From Paracoccus sp. S1E-3 (lineage in GTDB: Bacteria; Pseudomonadota; Alphaproteobacteria; Rhodobacterales; Rhodobacteraceae), in NCBI RefSeq assembly GCF_013868135.1, contig NZ_JACEMU010000004.1, positions 1,674,001 to 1,738,000 of the forward strand: a DNA stretch of 64,000 nucleotides. The letters run 5' to 3'. The translations under genes and the position numbers were made by a program. Numbering within the stretch: the stretch's first letter is position 1; each line of letters begins with the position of its first letter. The notes under the pieces were generated by a model, which searched no databases, was not told the origin of the DNA, and saw only the letters and a program-made list of their open reading frames with translations. Shown piece by piece: positions 16,248 to 23,938 of this stretch.

Positions 16248-16778
16248 CTATCGCGCGGGGGCGCTTCGGGCGCCCATATAGGTTGTCAGAATGGCGGCCT
16301 TGTCCGGCGCAATCGCGGCGATGATCCGGGCGCCGGTTTCGGGATTGACCCGCATCAGGATCTCGGCCGAGAAATTCGCCGGCAGGCTGGACAGCACCGC
16401 GGCGGCTTCTTTCGGCTTCATCGCCTCATAGACCGCGACCAGACGCGCCACGTCGGCATCGACCGCACGCTGGTCGCTGGTTCGCGATTTGCCGATCGAC
16501 GGCCCGGCATCCTTCAGGCGCCTCAATTCTGCGGTGATGCTGGCGCGGGCGGCGGCGATCTCGGCCTTCTTGCCGTCGAGTTCCGCCAGGGCCTTCCTGA
16601 TACGGTCTTCGCGTATCCGCAGTTCCTCGACCAGGGCCACCACCTCGGGGATGTCGCCGCAACCGGCCAGAAGGTCGGCAGCGGCCGGTGGCGCCGCTTC
16701 GGTCGCCGAGGGCGACCAGGGCAGCGCCGCGATGGGCAGAAGCGTGGCCGCCAGAATCGGCAGGGTCAGCCTAGCCAT
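16248..16778 (-). CDS. MotE-like periplasmic protein (MgtE-N/FliG-type C-terminal domain)
   Basis: The 176-residue protein starts with an export signal (MARLTLPILAATLLPIAALP), continues with a helical coiled coil (EELRIREDRIRKALAELDGK) and ends with a compact domain, YEAMKPKEAAAVLSSLPANF followed by AEILMRVNPETGARIIAAI. That end resembles the MgtE-N/FliG-like module of MotE, the chaperone that holds MotC in Rhizobiales. The start at 16778 is chosen because the signal peptide begins there and the gene overlaps the previous one by eight bases. It sits between fliL and motA, which suits a stator-assembly role. MotE assignment is by domain style. Confidence 0.72.
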   Translation of the reverse strand: MARLTLPILAATLLPIAALPWSPSATEAAPPAAADLLAGCGDIPEVVALVEELRIREDRIRKALAELDGKKAEIAAARASITAELRRLKDAGPSIGKSRTSDQRAVDADVARLVAVYEAMKPKEAAAVLSSLPANFSAEILMRVNPETGARIIAAIAPDKAAILTTYMGARSAPAR

Positions 16779-17115
16779 CCGCGCCCTCCAGCAGGGGTGC
16801 GCGCGGGCGCAGCCGCCGGGGACCGGGCACCACCGCACGCGCCAGTTCGGATTGCAGCGCCCAATAGGCTTTCTCGTTGCGCGACGCCTCGATGGCGCGG
16901 GCCAGATCACCCGAAGCGGCCTCCGCCTCGGCACGCGCGCGCCGAATCGCGTGATCGAGGCGCGAAATTTCCGAGGTCATCACGGCAATCGCGCCGCCAA
17001 GGCCGGTTTCAAGGTCGTTCAGCCGCCGCAACCGACGCGAAAGCAGAAAGCAGTAAATGGCCAGCGGCAGGGCCGTCAGGGCACTGATCATCGGCAGGAT
17101 CATGGTCAGGCTCAT
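16771..17115 (-). CDS. Small membrane-anchored coiled-coil protein in the flagellar operon
   Basis: This 114-residue protein has one hydrophobic N-terminal segment (MILPMISALTALPLAIYCFL) and then a basic stretch (LSRRLRRLNDLE) followed by an alanine/glutamate-rich helix. Topology would be a membrane anchor with a cytoplasmic helix. It starts at ATG 17115 overlapping the fliL stop and overlaps the MotE-like gene downstream. I recall a DUF6468 family in alphaproteobacterial flagellar loci that could be this, but cannot confirm it. A role near FliL or the stator is inferred from location. Confidence 0.68.
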   Translation of the reverse strand: MSLTMILPMISALTALPLAIYCFLLSRRLRRLNDLETGLGGAIAVMTSEISRLDHAIRRARAEAEAASGDLARAIEASRNEKAYWALQSELARAVVPGPRRLRPRAPLLEGADG

Positions 17116-17588
17116 TGGATCGCGAACTCCGTGATCAGGATGTTGTCAATGACGCCGCTGCCCAGCACCATATCGGCACGGGCACGCAATTCGGCACGGA
17201 TGATTTCCAGCACCCCGCGGCGGTCGATGGCGGCCGGGTCGATGTCGCTGAGAAAGCGGGTGAAGCTGTCCGAAATCCGGGGCATCAGCATTTGCACCTG
17301 CGCGACCTTCTCGGGCGCGCATTCGATCTTGATGCTCAGAACCAGTTGGCGACTGCGGCCGGCCATCGGAACCATGATCCGGGGGACATCGACGAAGCCG
17401 ATGGCAGGCTGCGCTTCCTGGGTATGTTCGCCGCCCGAAAGCAGGGCCGAGGGGCTGACGACGCCCAGATAGCTGGCCGCGGATCCGCCAATACCGGCCA
17501 CCAGCACAGCGGCTGCCAGGACCGGCTTTCGGCGCCCCGATCGCGCCGATCCCGCCGGGGTTTCGTCGATGGCGAGTGTTTCGGACAT
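17112..17588 (-). CDS. fliL: Flagellar basal body-associated protein FliL
   Basis: FliL is a single-pass inner-membrane protein that encircles or strengthens the stator. The 158-residue product has a basic cytoplasmic start, one membrane segment (PVLAAAVLVAGIGGSAASYL) and a periplasmic stomatin-like domain with FVDVPRIMVPMAG and the C-terminal SGVIDNILITEFAIQ that characterises FliL. GAGGAG lies eight bases before the ATG. It is the first gene of the leftward flagellar operon, and its 5' side faces fliF across 110 bases. Confidence 0.92.
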   Translation of the reverse strand: MSETLAIDETPAGSARSGRRKPVLAAAVLVAGIGGSAASYLGVVSPSALLSGGEHTQEAQPAIGFVDVPRIMVPMAGRSRQLVLSIKIECAPEKVAQVQMLMPRISDSFTRFLSDIDPAAIDRRGVLEIIRAELRARADMVLGSGVIDNILITEFAIQ

Positions 17589-17698
17589 GGTGATTCTCCT
17601 CGTTCGAGTTGAGGATTACCACCCGGCGACTAACCAATAATTAACGCCGCCCGTGCAAGAAGGTCTCGATCGAAGAAGTCGAATCGAAGGGGACGGTC
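17589..17698. promoter_or_regulatory. Divergent flagellar promoter region between fliL and fliF
   Basis: The 110 bases between the two divergent start codons must hold the ribosome sites and probably the promoters of both operons. A ribosome site GAGGAG serves fliL and AAGGGGA serves fliF. An A/T-rich stretch (CCAATAATTAACGCC) lies near the middle. I do not see a convincing sigma-54 (GG-N10-GC) or sigma-28 motif. Confidence 0.4.
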
Positions 17699-19297
17699 TT
17701 GCAGGAACTGCAGAAATTCTGGGCGGAGCGGACCGCTCGCCAACGCATGGCGATCCTTGGGGGATTTGTCGTTAGCTTTCTGCTGGTATTGGCCTTTGTC
17801 GCGCTGGCTGGCCGAACGCAGATGGCGCTGCTCTATTCCGGGCTGGACGATGCGCAGGCCGGCCCCGTGGTGGCCCATTTCGACCAGAGCGGTGTCGCCT
17901 ATGAGTTGCGCGCCGGCACGATCTGGGTCGACGAATCACAGCGGGACCGGCTGCGCATGGACCTCGCCGCGCAGAATCTGCCGCAGCAGGGTGGTGCGGG
18001 TTACGAAATTCTCGACCAGATGTCGGGATTCAGCACCACCTCGCAGATGTTCGACGCCGCCTATTGGCGCGCCAAGGAAGGCGAGCTTGCCCGAACCATC
18101 CTCTCCATTCCCTCGGTGCGGTCGGCGCGCGTTCACCTGACTGCGCCGCAGTCGCGGGGTTACCGCGACCAGCAGCCCGGTTCGGGGTCGGTCACGGTGG
18201 TCACGGACGGCACGCCGCTGACCCAGGCGCAGGCGAATTCCATGCGATTTCTGGTTGCCTCTGCGGTGCCGAAGCTGACGCCCGACGCCGTCTCGGTCAT
18301 CGATTCGGCGCGCGGTATCGTCCAGCCGGCGAAAAACGAAGCTGCGAGCGACCGCGAGACCCGCATCAAGGAAAACGTCGAGCGGATCCTGACCCCGCAT
18401 GTCGGTGCCGGCAACGCCATCGTCGAGGTCAGCATCGATCTGGTCACCGAGGCCGAGCAACTGACCGAGCGGAGTTTCGATCCGACCCAGCGGGCGATGA
18501 TCTCGCAGGAAACCGAGGAAATGACTGACGAAAGCAGCATGGCGGAAAACGGCGCGGTCACGGCGGCGTCGAATCTGCCGGAACAACCCGGTCAGGCCGG
18601 CGACAAGCAGCAGTCCCAGCGGGCCGAGACGCGTCAGCGCGCGAATTACGAGGTCGGCAGTGTGACCCGACAGATCGATCGCCGCCCCGGCGCGATACGG
18701 CGCCAAAGCGTGGCGGTTCTTGTGAATGGCGTTCCCAGCGAGGGCGCGAACGGCGAAACCCTGAACGTGCCCCGGACCGAGCCGGAACTGGAGGCGATCC
18801 GCGAGCTTGTGGCAGCCGCCATGGGATTTGACGAAGCGCGCGGCGACGAATTGACGGTGAAGTCGATGCCCTTCGTCGCGACCGCACCCGAGGGCACCCA
18901 GGTTGGGCATGAAAGCGGCCTGATCGACCGTCTGGCGCTGGATTCATTGGCCTGGCTTGCAGTGGTCGGTATCTTCGCGCTGTTGGCGCTCGCGCTGACG
19001 CTGCGGGCGCTGCACAAAGGCAGCGGCGCGCGGGGGACTGCGCAGCTGGACAATTCGGCGCCGCCGTCCGCGCCTGCCTTACCCGACCTGCAGATCGCCA
19101 CGCCCGTGGCGGGAACGGCCGACATGCCGATGCTGACGATGGCCGCCGCCGATTTCGATTTCGACCGCCCCGGCGGCTCGCTTCTGCCCGGCGCGGACCC
19201 GGTGGCCCGTCTGAAACAGCTGATGAAGGAGCGTCAGGACGAAACCGTTCGCCTGCTGAACGGATGGATCGGCGATGACGAGAGGTCCGCGACATGA
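17699..19297 (+). CDS. fliF: Flagellar MS-ring protein FliF
   Basis: FliF forms the MS ring in the inner membrane, the base of the flagellum. The 532-residue protein has an N-terminal membrane segment (GGFVVSFLLVLAFVALAG), the secretin-like ring domains with MALLYSGLDDAQAG, GYEILDQMSGFSTTSQMF and VHLTAPQSRGYRDQQPGSGS, and a second membrane segment (SLAWLAVVGIFALLALALTL) near residue 415. The C-terminal tail (about 435-532) would bind FliG. The start is TTG, with AAGGGGA six bases upstream and no in-frame ATG. FliG itself is not in the cluster. Confidence 0.93.
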   Translation: MQELQKFWAERTARQRMAILGGFVVSFLLVLAFVALAGRTQMALLYSGLDDAQAGPVVAHFDQSGVAYELRAGTIWVDESQRDRLRMDLAAQNLPQQGGAGYEILDQMSGFSTTSQMFDAAYWRAKEGELARTILSIPSVRSARVHLTAPQSRGYRDQQPGSGSVTVVTDGTPLTQAQANSMRFLVASAVPKLTPDAVSVIDSARGIVQPAKNEAASDRETRIKENVERILTPHVGAGNAIVEVSIDLVTEAEQLTERSFDPTQRAMISQETEEMTDESSMAENGAVTAASNLPEQPGQAGDKQQSQRAETRQRANYEVGSVTRQIDRRPGAIRRQSVAVLVNGVPSEGANGETLNVPRTEPELEAIRELVAAAMGFDEARGDELTVKSMPFVATAPEGTQVGHESGLIDRLALDSLAWLAVVGIFALLALALTLRALHKGSGARGTAQLDNSAPPSAPALPDLQIATPVAGTADMPMLTMAAADFDFDRPGGSLLPGADPVARLKQLMKERQDETVRLLNGWIGDDERSAT

Positions 19298-19839
19298 GCG
19301 CCGCGCTGAGACTCGAAGATTTCGCCCGGCCAGCCGCGCCGCGCGCGCCCGTCTTTTCGGCTGCGGATATGGCTGCGGAATATGCCCGCGGACACACCGC
19401 AGGGGAAGCGGCGGCACGAGATGCCGACATGGAAGCCGTGACCGCAGCGCTACGGCAAGCGGCGGAGAAGGCCGCATGTCTGCAGGATGCTCGCGCCGAG
19501 GTCATTGCGGAAGTTCTGGGGGCGGTGGCGCCGGTCCTTCAGGCAATCAGCCGTCAGCTTGCTGCGGATATGGAAGACCGGCTGACGCGGACGATTACGG
19601 CCGAACTCGAACGGCTGTGCCTGGCCGGTCTCGACCCGACCTGCCGTATTGCCGCCGATACGCGGCTGATCCAGCGCCTGTCCAGGCGTGTCGAGCAGCT
19701 TGGTCTCAGCCATGTCACCCTTCTGCCCGGCCCCCGCACCGAGATCACCTTCAACGGTGGTCGCATCGCCATCGATCCCACCGAGATCACCGATCAGATA
19801 GCCGCCCTGCTGGCCGAGCTGTCGCCTTCCGAGGAGTGA
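19294..19839 (+). CDS. FliH-like flagellar export protein
   Basis: The 181-residue product sits between fliF and fliN where FliH (regulator of the FliI ATPase) or a similar export protein is expected. It has a flexible N-terminus, an Ala-rich helix (GEAAARDADMEAVTAALRQA), and a C-terminal domain with LTRTITAELERLCLAGLDPT and HVTLLPGPRTEITFNGG that suits the FliH/HrpE C-terminal beta region. Sequence identity within this family is always low, so the name is tentative. The ATG overlaps the fliF stop (ATGA). Confidence 0.6.
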   Translation: MSAALRLEDFARPAAPRAPVFSAADMAAEYARGHTAGEAAARDADMEAVTAALRQAAEKAACLQDARAEVIAEVLGAVAPVLQAISRQLAADMEDRLTRTITAELERLCLAGLDPTCRIAADTRLIQRLSRRVEQLGLSHVTLLPGPRTEITFNGGRIAIDPTEITDQIAALLAELSPSEE

Positions 19840-19842
19840 CGA

Positions 19843-20100
19843 ATGGACCTGCATCAAACCGTTGTGACCGACAATATCCCGGTCGAAATCTCGGTCCGTA
19901 TCGGCCGCCGCCGGATGACGGTCGCCGAGCTGTCCGGCCTGAAGGAAGACGATGTGCTGCCGCTGGATCAGGGCGTCGGCGATCATGTCGAGATCTGCGT
20001 CGGCGATCATGTGATCGCCTATGGCGAGTTGGTCGCGGACGACGATGATGGCGGCCGCCTGATGCTGCGCATCGTCCGCGCTGCCGGAGAGGCGGCGTGA
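19843..20100 (+). CDS. fliN: Flagellar motor switch protein FliN
   Basis: FliN forms the lower C ring and helps set rotation direction. The 85-residue protein is a compact SpoA/FliN domain of normal short length, with NIPVEISVRIGRRRMTVAEL and the phenylalanine/valine-rich core ending GDHVIAYGELVADDDDGG. No N-terminal extension is present. It starts three bases after the FliH-like gene, with GAGGAG inside that gene's last codons, and its stop overlaps the GTG start of fliP. Confidence 0.88.
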   Translation: MDLHQTVVTDNIPVEISVRIGRRRMTVAELSGLKEDDVLPLDQGVGDHVEICVGDHVIAYGELVADDDDGGRLMLRIVRAAGEAA

Positions 20101-20921
20101 TTTCCGTCCGCCCGGTTGCGCGGCTGCGGGGATTGCTGGTCGGACTGCTGCTGGTGCTGGCGCCGCTGGCAGCACTCTCGCAAACCGTCCCCGACGCGCC
20201 CCCGGCCGAGACGACTGAAAACGGCACCACGTCGCAAGGGCTGGATGCGGCCGTCTCGTCCGCCCTGTCTGCGGCCAGCGGCGCCCTCGACGGCGCCTCG
20301 GGCGGCGTGGGGCAAAGCTCGATCCTGCTGTTTCTCGGCCTGACCGTTCTGTCGCTGGCGCCTGCGATTGCGATTACCGTGACCTGCTTTCCGTTCATGG
20401 TGACGGTACTGTCGATCCTGCGCCAGTCGCTGGGGCTGCAACAGTCGCCGCCCAACATGCTGATCGTCAGCCTGGCGCTGTTCCTGACCTGGTTCGTCAT
20501 GGACCCGGTGCTGAAGGAGGCATGGGCGCAGGCAGGGCCGCCCCTGCAATCGGGCCAGATCGGCATCATCGAGGCGCTGTCGCGCGCGATCGGGCCGTTC
20601 GAACACTTCATGGCGATCCGAACCGATCCCGCGATCCTCGACGAGATGCGCTCGCTCGCGCCGCCCGATCCCGGCGGCGATGGGCTGCGACTGCTCATCC
20701 CGTCCTTCATGCTGACCGAGCTTCAGCGCGCCTTCGAGATCGGCTTTCTGATCGCGCTGCCCTTTCTGGTCATTGATCTGGTGGTCTCGGCGGTGCTGAT
20801 GGCGATGGGGATGATGATGGTGCCGCCCGCCATCGTGGCGCTGCCGTTCAAGCTGGCCTTCTTCGTGGTTGTGGACGGTTGGGCGCTTCTGTCGGCCGCG
20901 CTGGTGCGCGGCTATCAATAG
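20097..20921 (+). CDS. fliP: Flagellar export protein FliP
   Basis: FliP makes the central pore of the export gate. The 274-residue protein has a cleavable signal (RLRGLLVGLLLVLAPLAALS), then the signature CFPFMVTVLSILRQSLG with QQSPPNMLIVSLALFLTWFV, and the C-terminal FMLTELQRAFEIGFLIALPF and MGMMMVPPAIVALPFKLAFF expected of FliP. The GTG start overlaps the fliN stop. Downstream, fliQ is absent: the next gene, hslO, is a separate unit. Confidence 0.94.
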   Translation: MISVRPVARLRGLLVGLLLVLAPLAALSQTVPDAPPAETTENGTTSQGLDAAVSSALSAASGALDGASGGVGQSSILLFLGLTVLSLAPAIAITVTCFPFMVTVLSILRQSLGLQQSPPNMLIVSLALFLTWFVMDPVLKEAWAQAGPPLQSGQIGIIEALSRAIGPFEHFMAIRTDPAILDEMRSLAPPDPGGDGLRLLIPSFMLTELQRAFEIGFLIALPFLVIDLVVSAVLMAMGMMMVPPAIVALPFKLAFFVVVDGWALLSAALVRGYQ

Positions 20922-21013
20922 GCGCGGCGCCTCGGCACGGCCCCGGTGAGATGGCGCGCGGCCGCGCGTCCGGGCCGGGCAGGCGCCATCGCGCAAAGCC
21001 TGCGCCTTTGCCC

Positions 21014-21041
21014 TTGGGATCGCCGATCCGTGTCCTATATT
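21014..21041 (+). promoter_or_regulatory. Predicted promoter of hslO
   Basis: TTGGGA (21014-21019) and TATATT (21036-21041) are 16 bases apart, a credible sigma-70 pair 47 bases before the hslO ATG. Further upstream, a hairpin GATGGCGC (20950-20957) with GCGCCATC (20983-20990) follows fliP but has no T-run. Confidence 0.4.
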
Positions 21042-21087
21042 GGAGCTGACGCGCGCCCTGCGGGCGCCAGCCATGCCGAAGGATACC

Positions 21088-22113
21088 ATGACCAATATCA
21101 ATCAGATCGCCTGGGACGATACCGTGTTGCCGTTCCAGCTCGACCGCTCCTCGATCCGTGGCCGGATCGCGCGGCTTGACGGGGTGCTGGACCATATCCT
21201 CAGCCGCCACGACTACCCGGCCCCGGTCGCCAACGCCGTGGCCGAGCTTGCGCTGCTGACCGCACTGATCGGCCAGACCGTGAAGCTGCGCTGGAAACTG
21301 TCGCTGCAAGTGCGCGGCAATGGGGCGCTGCGCACCATCGCCGCCGACTATTACGCGCCGGAAACCGAGGGCGGGCCCGCCCGCCTGCGTGCCTGGGCCA
21401 GCTTCGACGAGACGCGGCTGACCGATGCCCCCCATTTCGATCAGATCGGCGAGGGCTATTTCGCCATTCTCATCGACCAGGGCGCGGGCAATCTGCCCTA
21501 TCAGGGGATCACGCCGCTGGCCGGTGGGTCGCTTTCGGCCTGCGCGGGGACATATTTTGCGCAATCAGAACAGCTGCCGACCAGTTTCGCGCTGTCCTAC
21601 GGCCGCTCGACCCTGCCGGGTCAGCGCGAGGGCTGGCGGGCTGGCGGGATCATGCTGCAGACGCTGCCGACACAACCCATGTCCGGCGAAGGCGGCAGCG
21701 GCGAGGGTGGCCTGATCGAGGCTGCCGACATCCTGCAGGGTGCCGAATCCGAGGATTGGAACCGTGCCAACCACCTGCTCGCCACGGTTGAGGAGATGGA
21801 ACTGATCGGCCCGACGCTCGCCCCGACCGAGCTGCTCGTCCGGCTGTTCCACGAAGAAATGCCCCGCGTCTTCGATCCGCAGCGGGTCGAGTTCGGTTGC
21901 ACCTGCACCGAGGACCGGGTGCGCGGCACACTGTCGATCTATTCGCAGAAGGACATCGCGCACATGACCACCGAAGATGGCCGCGTCACCGCCGATTGCC
22001 AGTTCTGCGGCGCGCATTACGAATTCGACCCGAAATCGCTGGGCTTCGAAGCGACCGTTGATGCCGATGGCAAGCCGCTGGCCGAAACCGGCCAGGACGA
22101 CGCCCGGCAATGA
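21088..22113 (+). CDS. hslO: Redox-regulated chaperone Hsp33
   Basis: Hsp33 is a cytoplasmic holdase activated by disulfide formation under oxidative and heat stress. The 341-residue protein carries the N-terminal core and the C-terminal zinc site GCTCTEDRV and ADCQFCGAHYEFD, the CxC and CxxC pairs that bind zinc. The start at 21088 is preferred because GAAGGA sits before it and the first conserved residues follow; upstream in-frame starts at 21040 and 21073 add nothing conserved. The Nudix gene starts in its stop codon, and cca and the exporter continue the chain. Confidence 0.93.
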   Translation: MTNINQIAWDDTVLPFQLDRSSIRGRIARLDGVLDHILSRHDYPAPVANAVAELALLTALIGQTVKLRWKLSLQVRGNGALRTIAADYYAPETEGGPARLRAWASFDETRLTDAPHFDQIGEGYFAILIDQGAGNLPYQGITPLAGGSLSACAGTYFAQSEQLPTSFALSYGRSTLPGQREGWRAGGIMLQTLPTQPMSGEGGSGEGGLIEAADILQGAESEDWNRANHLLATVEEMELIGPTLAPTELLVRLFHEEMPRVFDPQRVEFGCTCTEDRVRGTLSIYSQKDIAHMTTEDGRVTADCQFCGAHYEFDPKSLGFEATVDADGKPLAETGQDDARQ

Positions 22114-22781
22114 CATCGCGCGCCGGAACCTCTCCGGCCGGAATGGGGGCGCCGCGTGACCACGCGGCGCCCATGCGCGCTTCAGCCCCCCCAGCGGGCG
22201 AAATGCTGATCGCCCGATTGCAGGCAGCGCTTGCCGCCGAAACCGCGCCGAGTTCGGATTTCGACGCCAATCCGCGCCTCTCGCCCGAACCGCCTTTGCG
22301 TGACGCGGGCGTCCTCGCCGCCTTTCATGAAGACGATGGGCGCCTTTTTCTGACCACGCGCGCCGCGACCATGCGCCACCACCCTGGCCAGATCGCGTTG
22401 CCTGGCGGCAAGGTGGACCCCGGCGATGCCGATGCCATCGCCGCCGCCCTGCGCGAGGCGCAGGAGGAAATCGGTCTGGACCCGCGCCAGTTGACCCTGA
22501 TCGGCACGCTGCCGCCGCATCTGACCGTGACCCGCTTTCGCATCACCCCGGTGGTGGCGGTGATCCGCGGGCCGTTCACGCCGATCGCCGAGCCCGGCGA
22601 GGTGGCCGAGGTCTTCGCGCTGCCCTTCGACCATATCGCCAGCCCGGCCAATTACCGTCTGGAGGGCCGGATCTGGCGCGGCGAGTGGCGCGCTTATAGC
22701 GTCGCGCCTTACGGGCCCTATTATCTGTGGGGGGCGACGGCGCGCATTCTGCTCGGGCTGGCCGAAAGGCTGTCGGCATGA
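22110..22781 (+). CDS. CoA pyrophosphatase-type Nudix hydrolase (NudL-like)
   Basis: This 223-residue protein hydrolyses a nucleoside diphosphate-linked compound, probably CoA or its derivatives. The Nudix box is complete: GGKVDPGDADAIAAALREAQ continuing EEIGLD, with the metal-binding REAQEE. The preceding MRHHPGQIALPGG is the UPF0035/CoA-pyrophosphatase signature. The start is uncertain: ATG 22110 overlaps the hslO stop, but the first 30 residues are poorly ordered and an internal ATG at 22203 is possible. It overlaps the cca start at its end. Confidence 0.85.
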   Translation: MTSRAGTSPAGMGAPRDHAAPMRASAPPAGEMLIARLQAALAAETAPSSDFDANPRLSPEPPLRDAGVLAAFHEDDGRLFLTTRAATMRHHPGQIALPGGKVDPGDADAIAAALREAQEEIGLDPRQLTLIGTLPPHLTVTRFRITPVVAVIRGPFTPIAEPGEVAEVFALPFDHIASPANYRLEGRIWRGEWRAYSVAPYGPYYLWGATARILLGLAERLSA

Positions 22782-23938
22782 GGATCGAAGCCGCTTTCCT
22801 GACCGACCCGGCGCTGCAATCTGTGCTGTCCATGCTGGAATCCGGCGGCCACCGGGCGCTGATCGTCGGCGGCGCAGTGCGCAACGCGCTGCTGGATCAA
22901 CCGGTCGGCGATGTCGATATCGCCACCGATGCGCGGCCGGAACGCGTGGCTGAACTGGCCCGCGCGGCGGGCCTCAAACCCGTGCCGACCGGCATCGAGC
23001 ACGGCACCATCACCGTCGTGGCGCTTGGCACCCCGTTCGAGGTCACCACCTTCCGCCGCGACGTGGAAACCGACGGCCGCAACGCCACCGTGGCTTTTTC
23101 CGATCGCATCGGCGACGATGCCGCGCGCCGCGATTTCACCATGAATGCGCTTTATGCGGATGCCTCGGGCGTGGTTCTGGACCCGGTCGGCGGCCAGTCC
23201 GACCTGCAATCGCGAACCCTGCGCTTTGTCGGCACACCCGCGGATCGTATCCGCGAGGATTATCTGCGCATCCTGCGTTTCTTCCGTTTCCTCGCCTGGT
23301 ATGCCGATCAACCCGCACCGGGGACGGTCGAGGCGATTACCGCCGAACGGGGTGGCCTGCCGCGCGTCTCGGCCGAGCGGATCGGGGCCGAGATGCGCAA
23401 GCTTCTGGCCGCCCCGGACCCCGCCCCGGCAGTCGCGCTGATGGCCGAGACCGGGGTGCTTTCGCAGATCCTGCCCCAGGCGGACCCGACCCCGCTGCCC
23501 GCACTGATCGCAGCCGAAGCGGCCCATGGCGAGGCGCCCGACTGGCGGCGGCGGCTGACCGCCATCGCCCCGGCAGATGCGACCGAAACCCTGCGGCTGT
23601 CCCGCGCCGACAGCACTCGGCTGGCGGCGCTGGAACAGGCGCAGACGCTTGATATCGACGAGGCGGGGTTTCGCCACGGCCGCGACATCGCCCGCGACGC
23701 CGCGCTGATCCGGCTGGCGCGGGGCGATGTTCTGCCGCCCGACTGGCCGGAACGGATCAGTCGCGCGGCTTCGGCCCCGCTGCCGATCGCAGCGGCCGAC
23801 CTGATGCCGGAACTGACCGGCCCCGCCGTTGGCCGCGGCCTGAAAGCGGCCGAGCGGGCGTGGATTGCCTCGGGCTTCCGCGCGCCGCGGGCGGCGCTGA
23901 TCGCCGCCGCACAGGAAGGCGGGGGGGCGCCGGCATGA
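22778..23938 (+). CDS. cca: CCA tRNA nucleotidyltransferase (polyA polymerase family)
   Basis: The enzyme adds or repairs the 3' CCA end of tRNAs. The 386-residue class II nucleotidyltransferase shows GGAVRNALLDQPVGDVDIAT with the catalytic DVD carboxylates, the ribose/NTP segment RRDFTMNALYADASG, DPVGGQSDL and the RIREDYLRILRFFRF neck helix. ATG at 22778 overlaps the Nudix stop. The tail beyond residue 250 is Ala-rich, as in other alphaproteobacterial CCA enzymes. Confusion with poly(A) polymerase is possible from sequence alone, but alphaproteobacteria usually have one copy acting as CCA enzyme. Confidence 0.9.
   Translation: MRIEAAFLTDPALQSVLSMLESGGHRALIVGGAVRNALLDQPVGDVDIATDARPERVAELARAAGLKPVPTGIEHGTITVVALGTPFEVTTFRRDVETDGRNATVAFSDRIGDDAARRDFTMNALYADASGVVLDPVGGQSDLQSRTLRFVGTPADRIREDYLRILRFFRFLAWYADQPAPGTVEAITAERGGLPRVSAERIGAEMRKLLAAPDPAPAVALMAETGVLSQILPQADPTPLPALIAAEAAHGEAPDWRRRLTAIAPADATETLRLSRADSTRLAALEQAQTLDIDEAGFRHGRDIARDAALIRLARGDVLPPDWPERISRAASAPLPIAAADLMPELTGPAVGRGLKAAERAWIASGFRAPRAALIAAAQEGGGAPA

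Noticed and set aside
15800..17112. motB near motA
   Set aside because: The gene upstream of motA encodes a MotE-like protein without a peptidoglycan-binding OmpA domain or the MotB plug, so it is not MotB.
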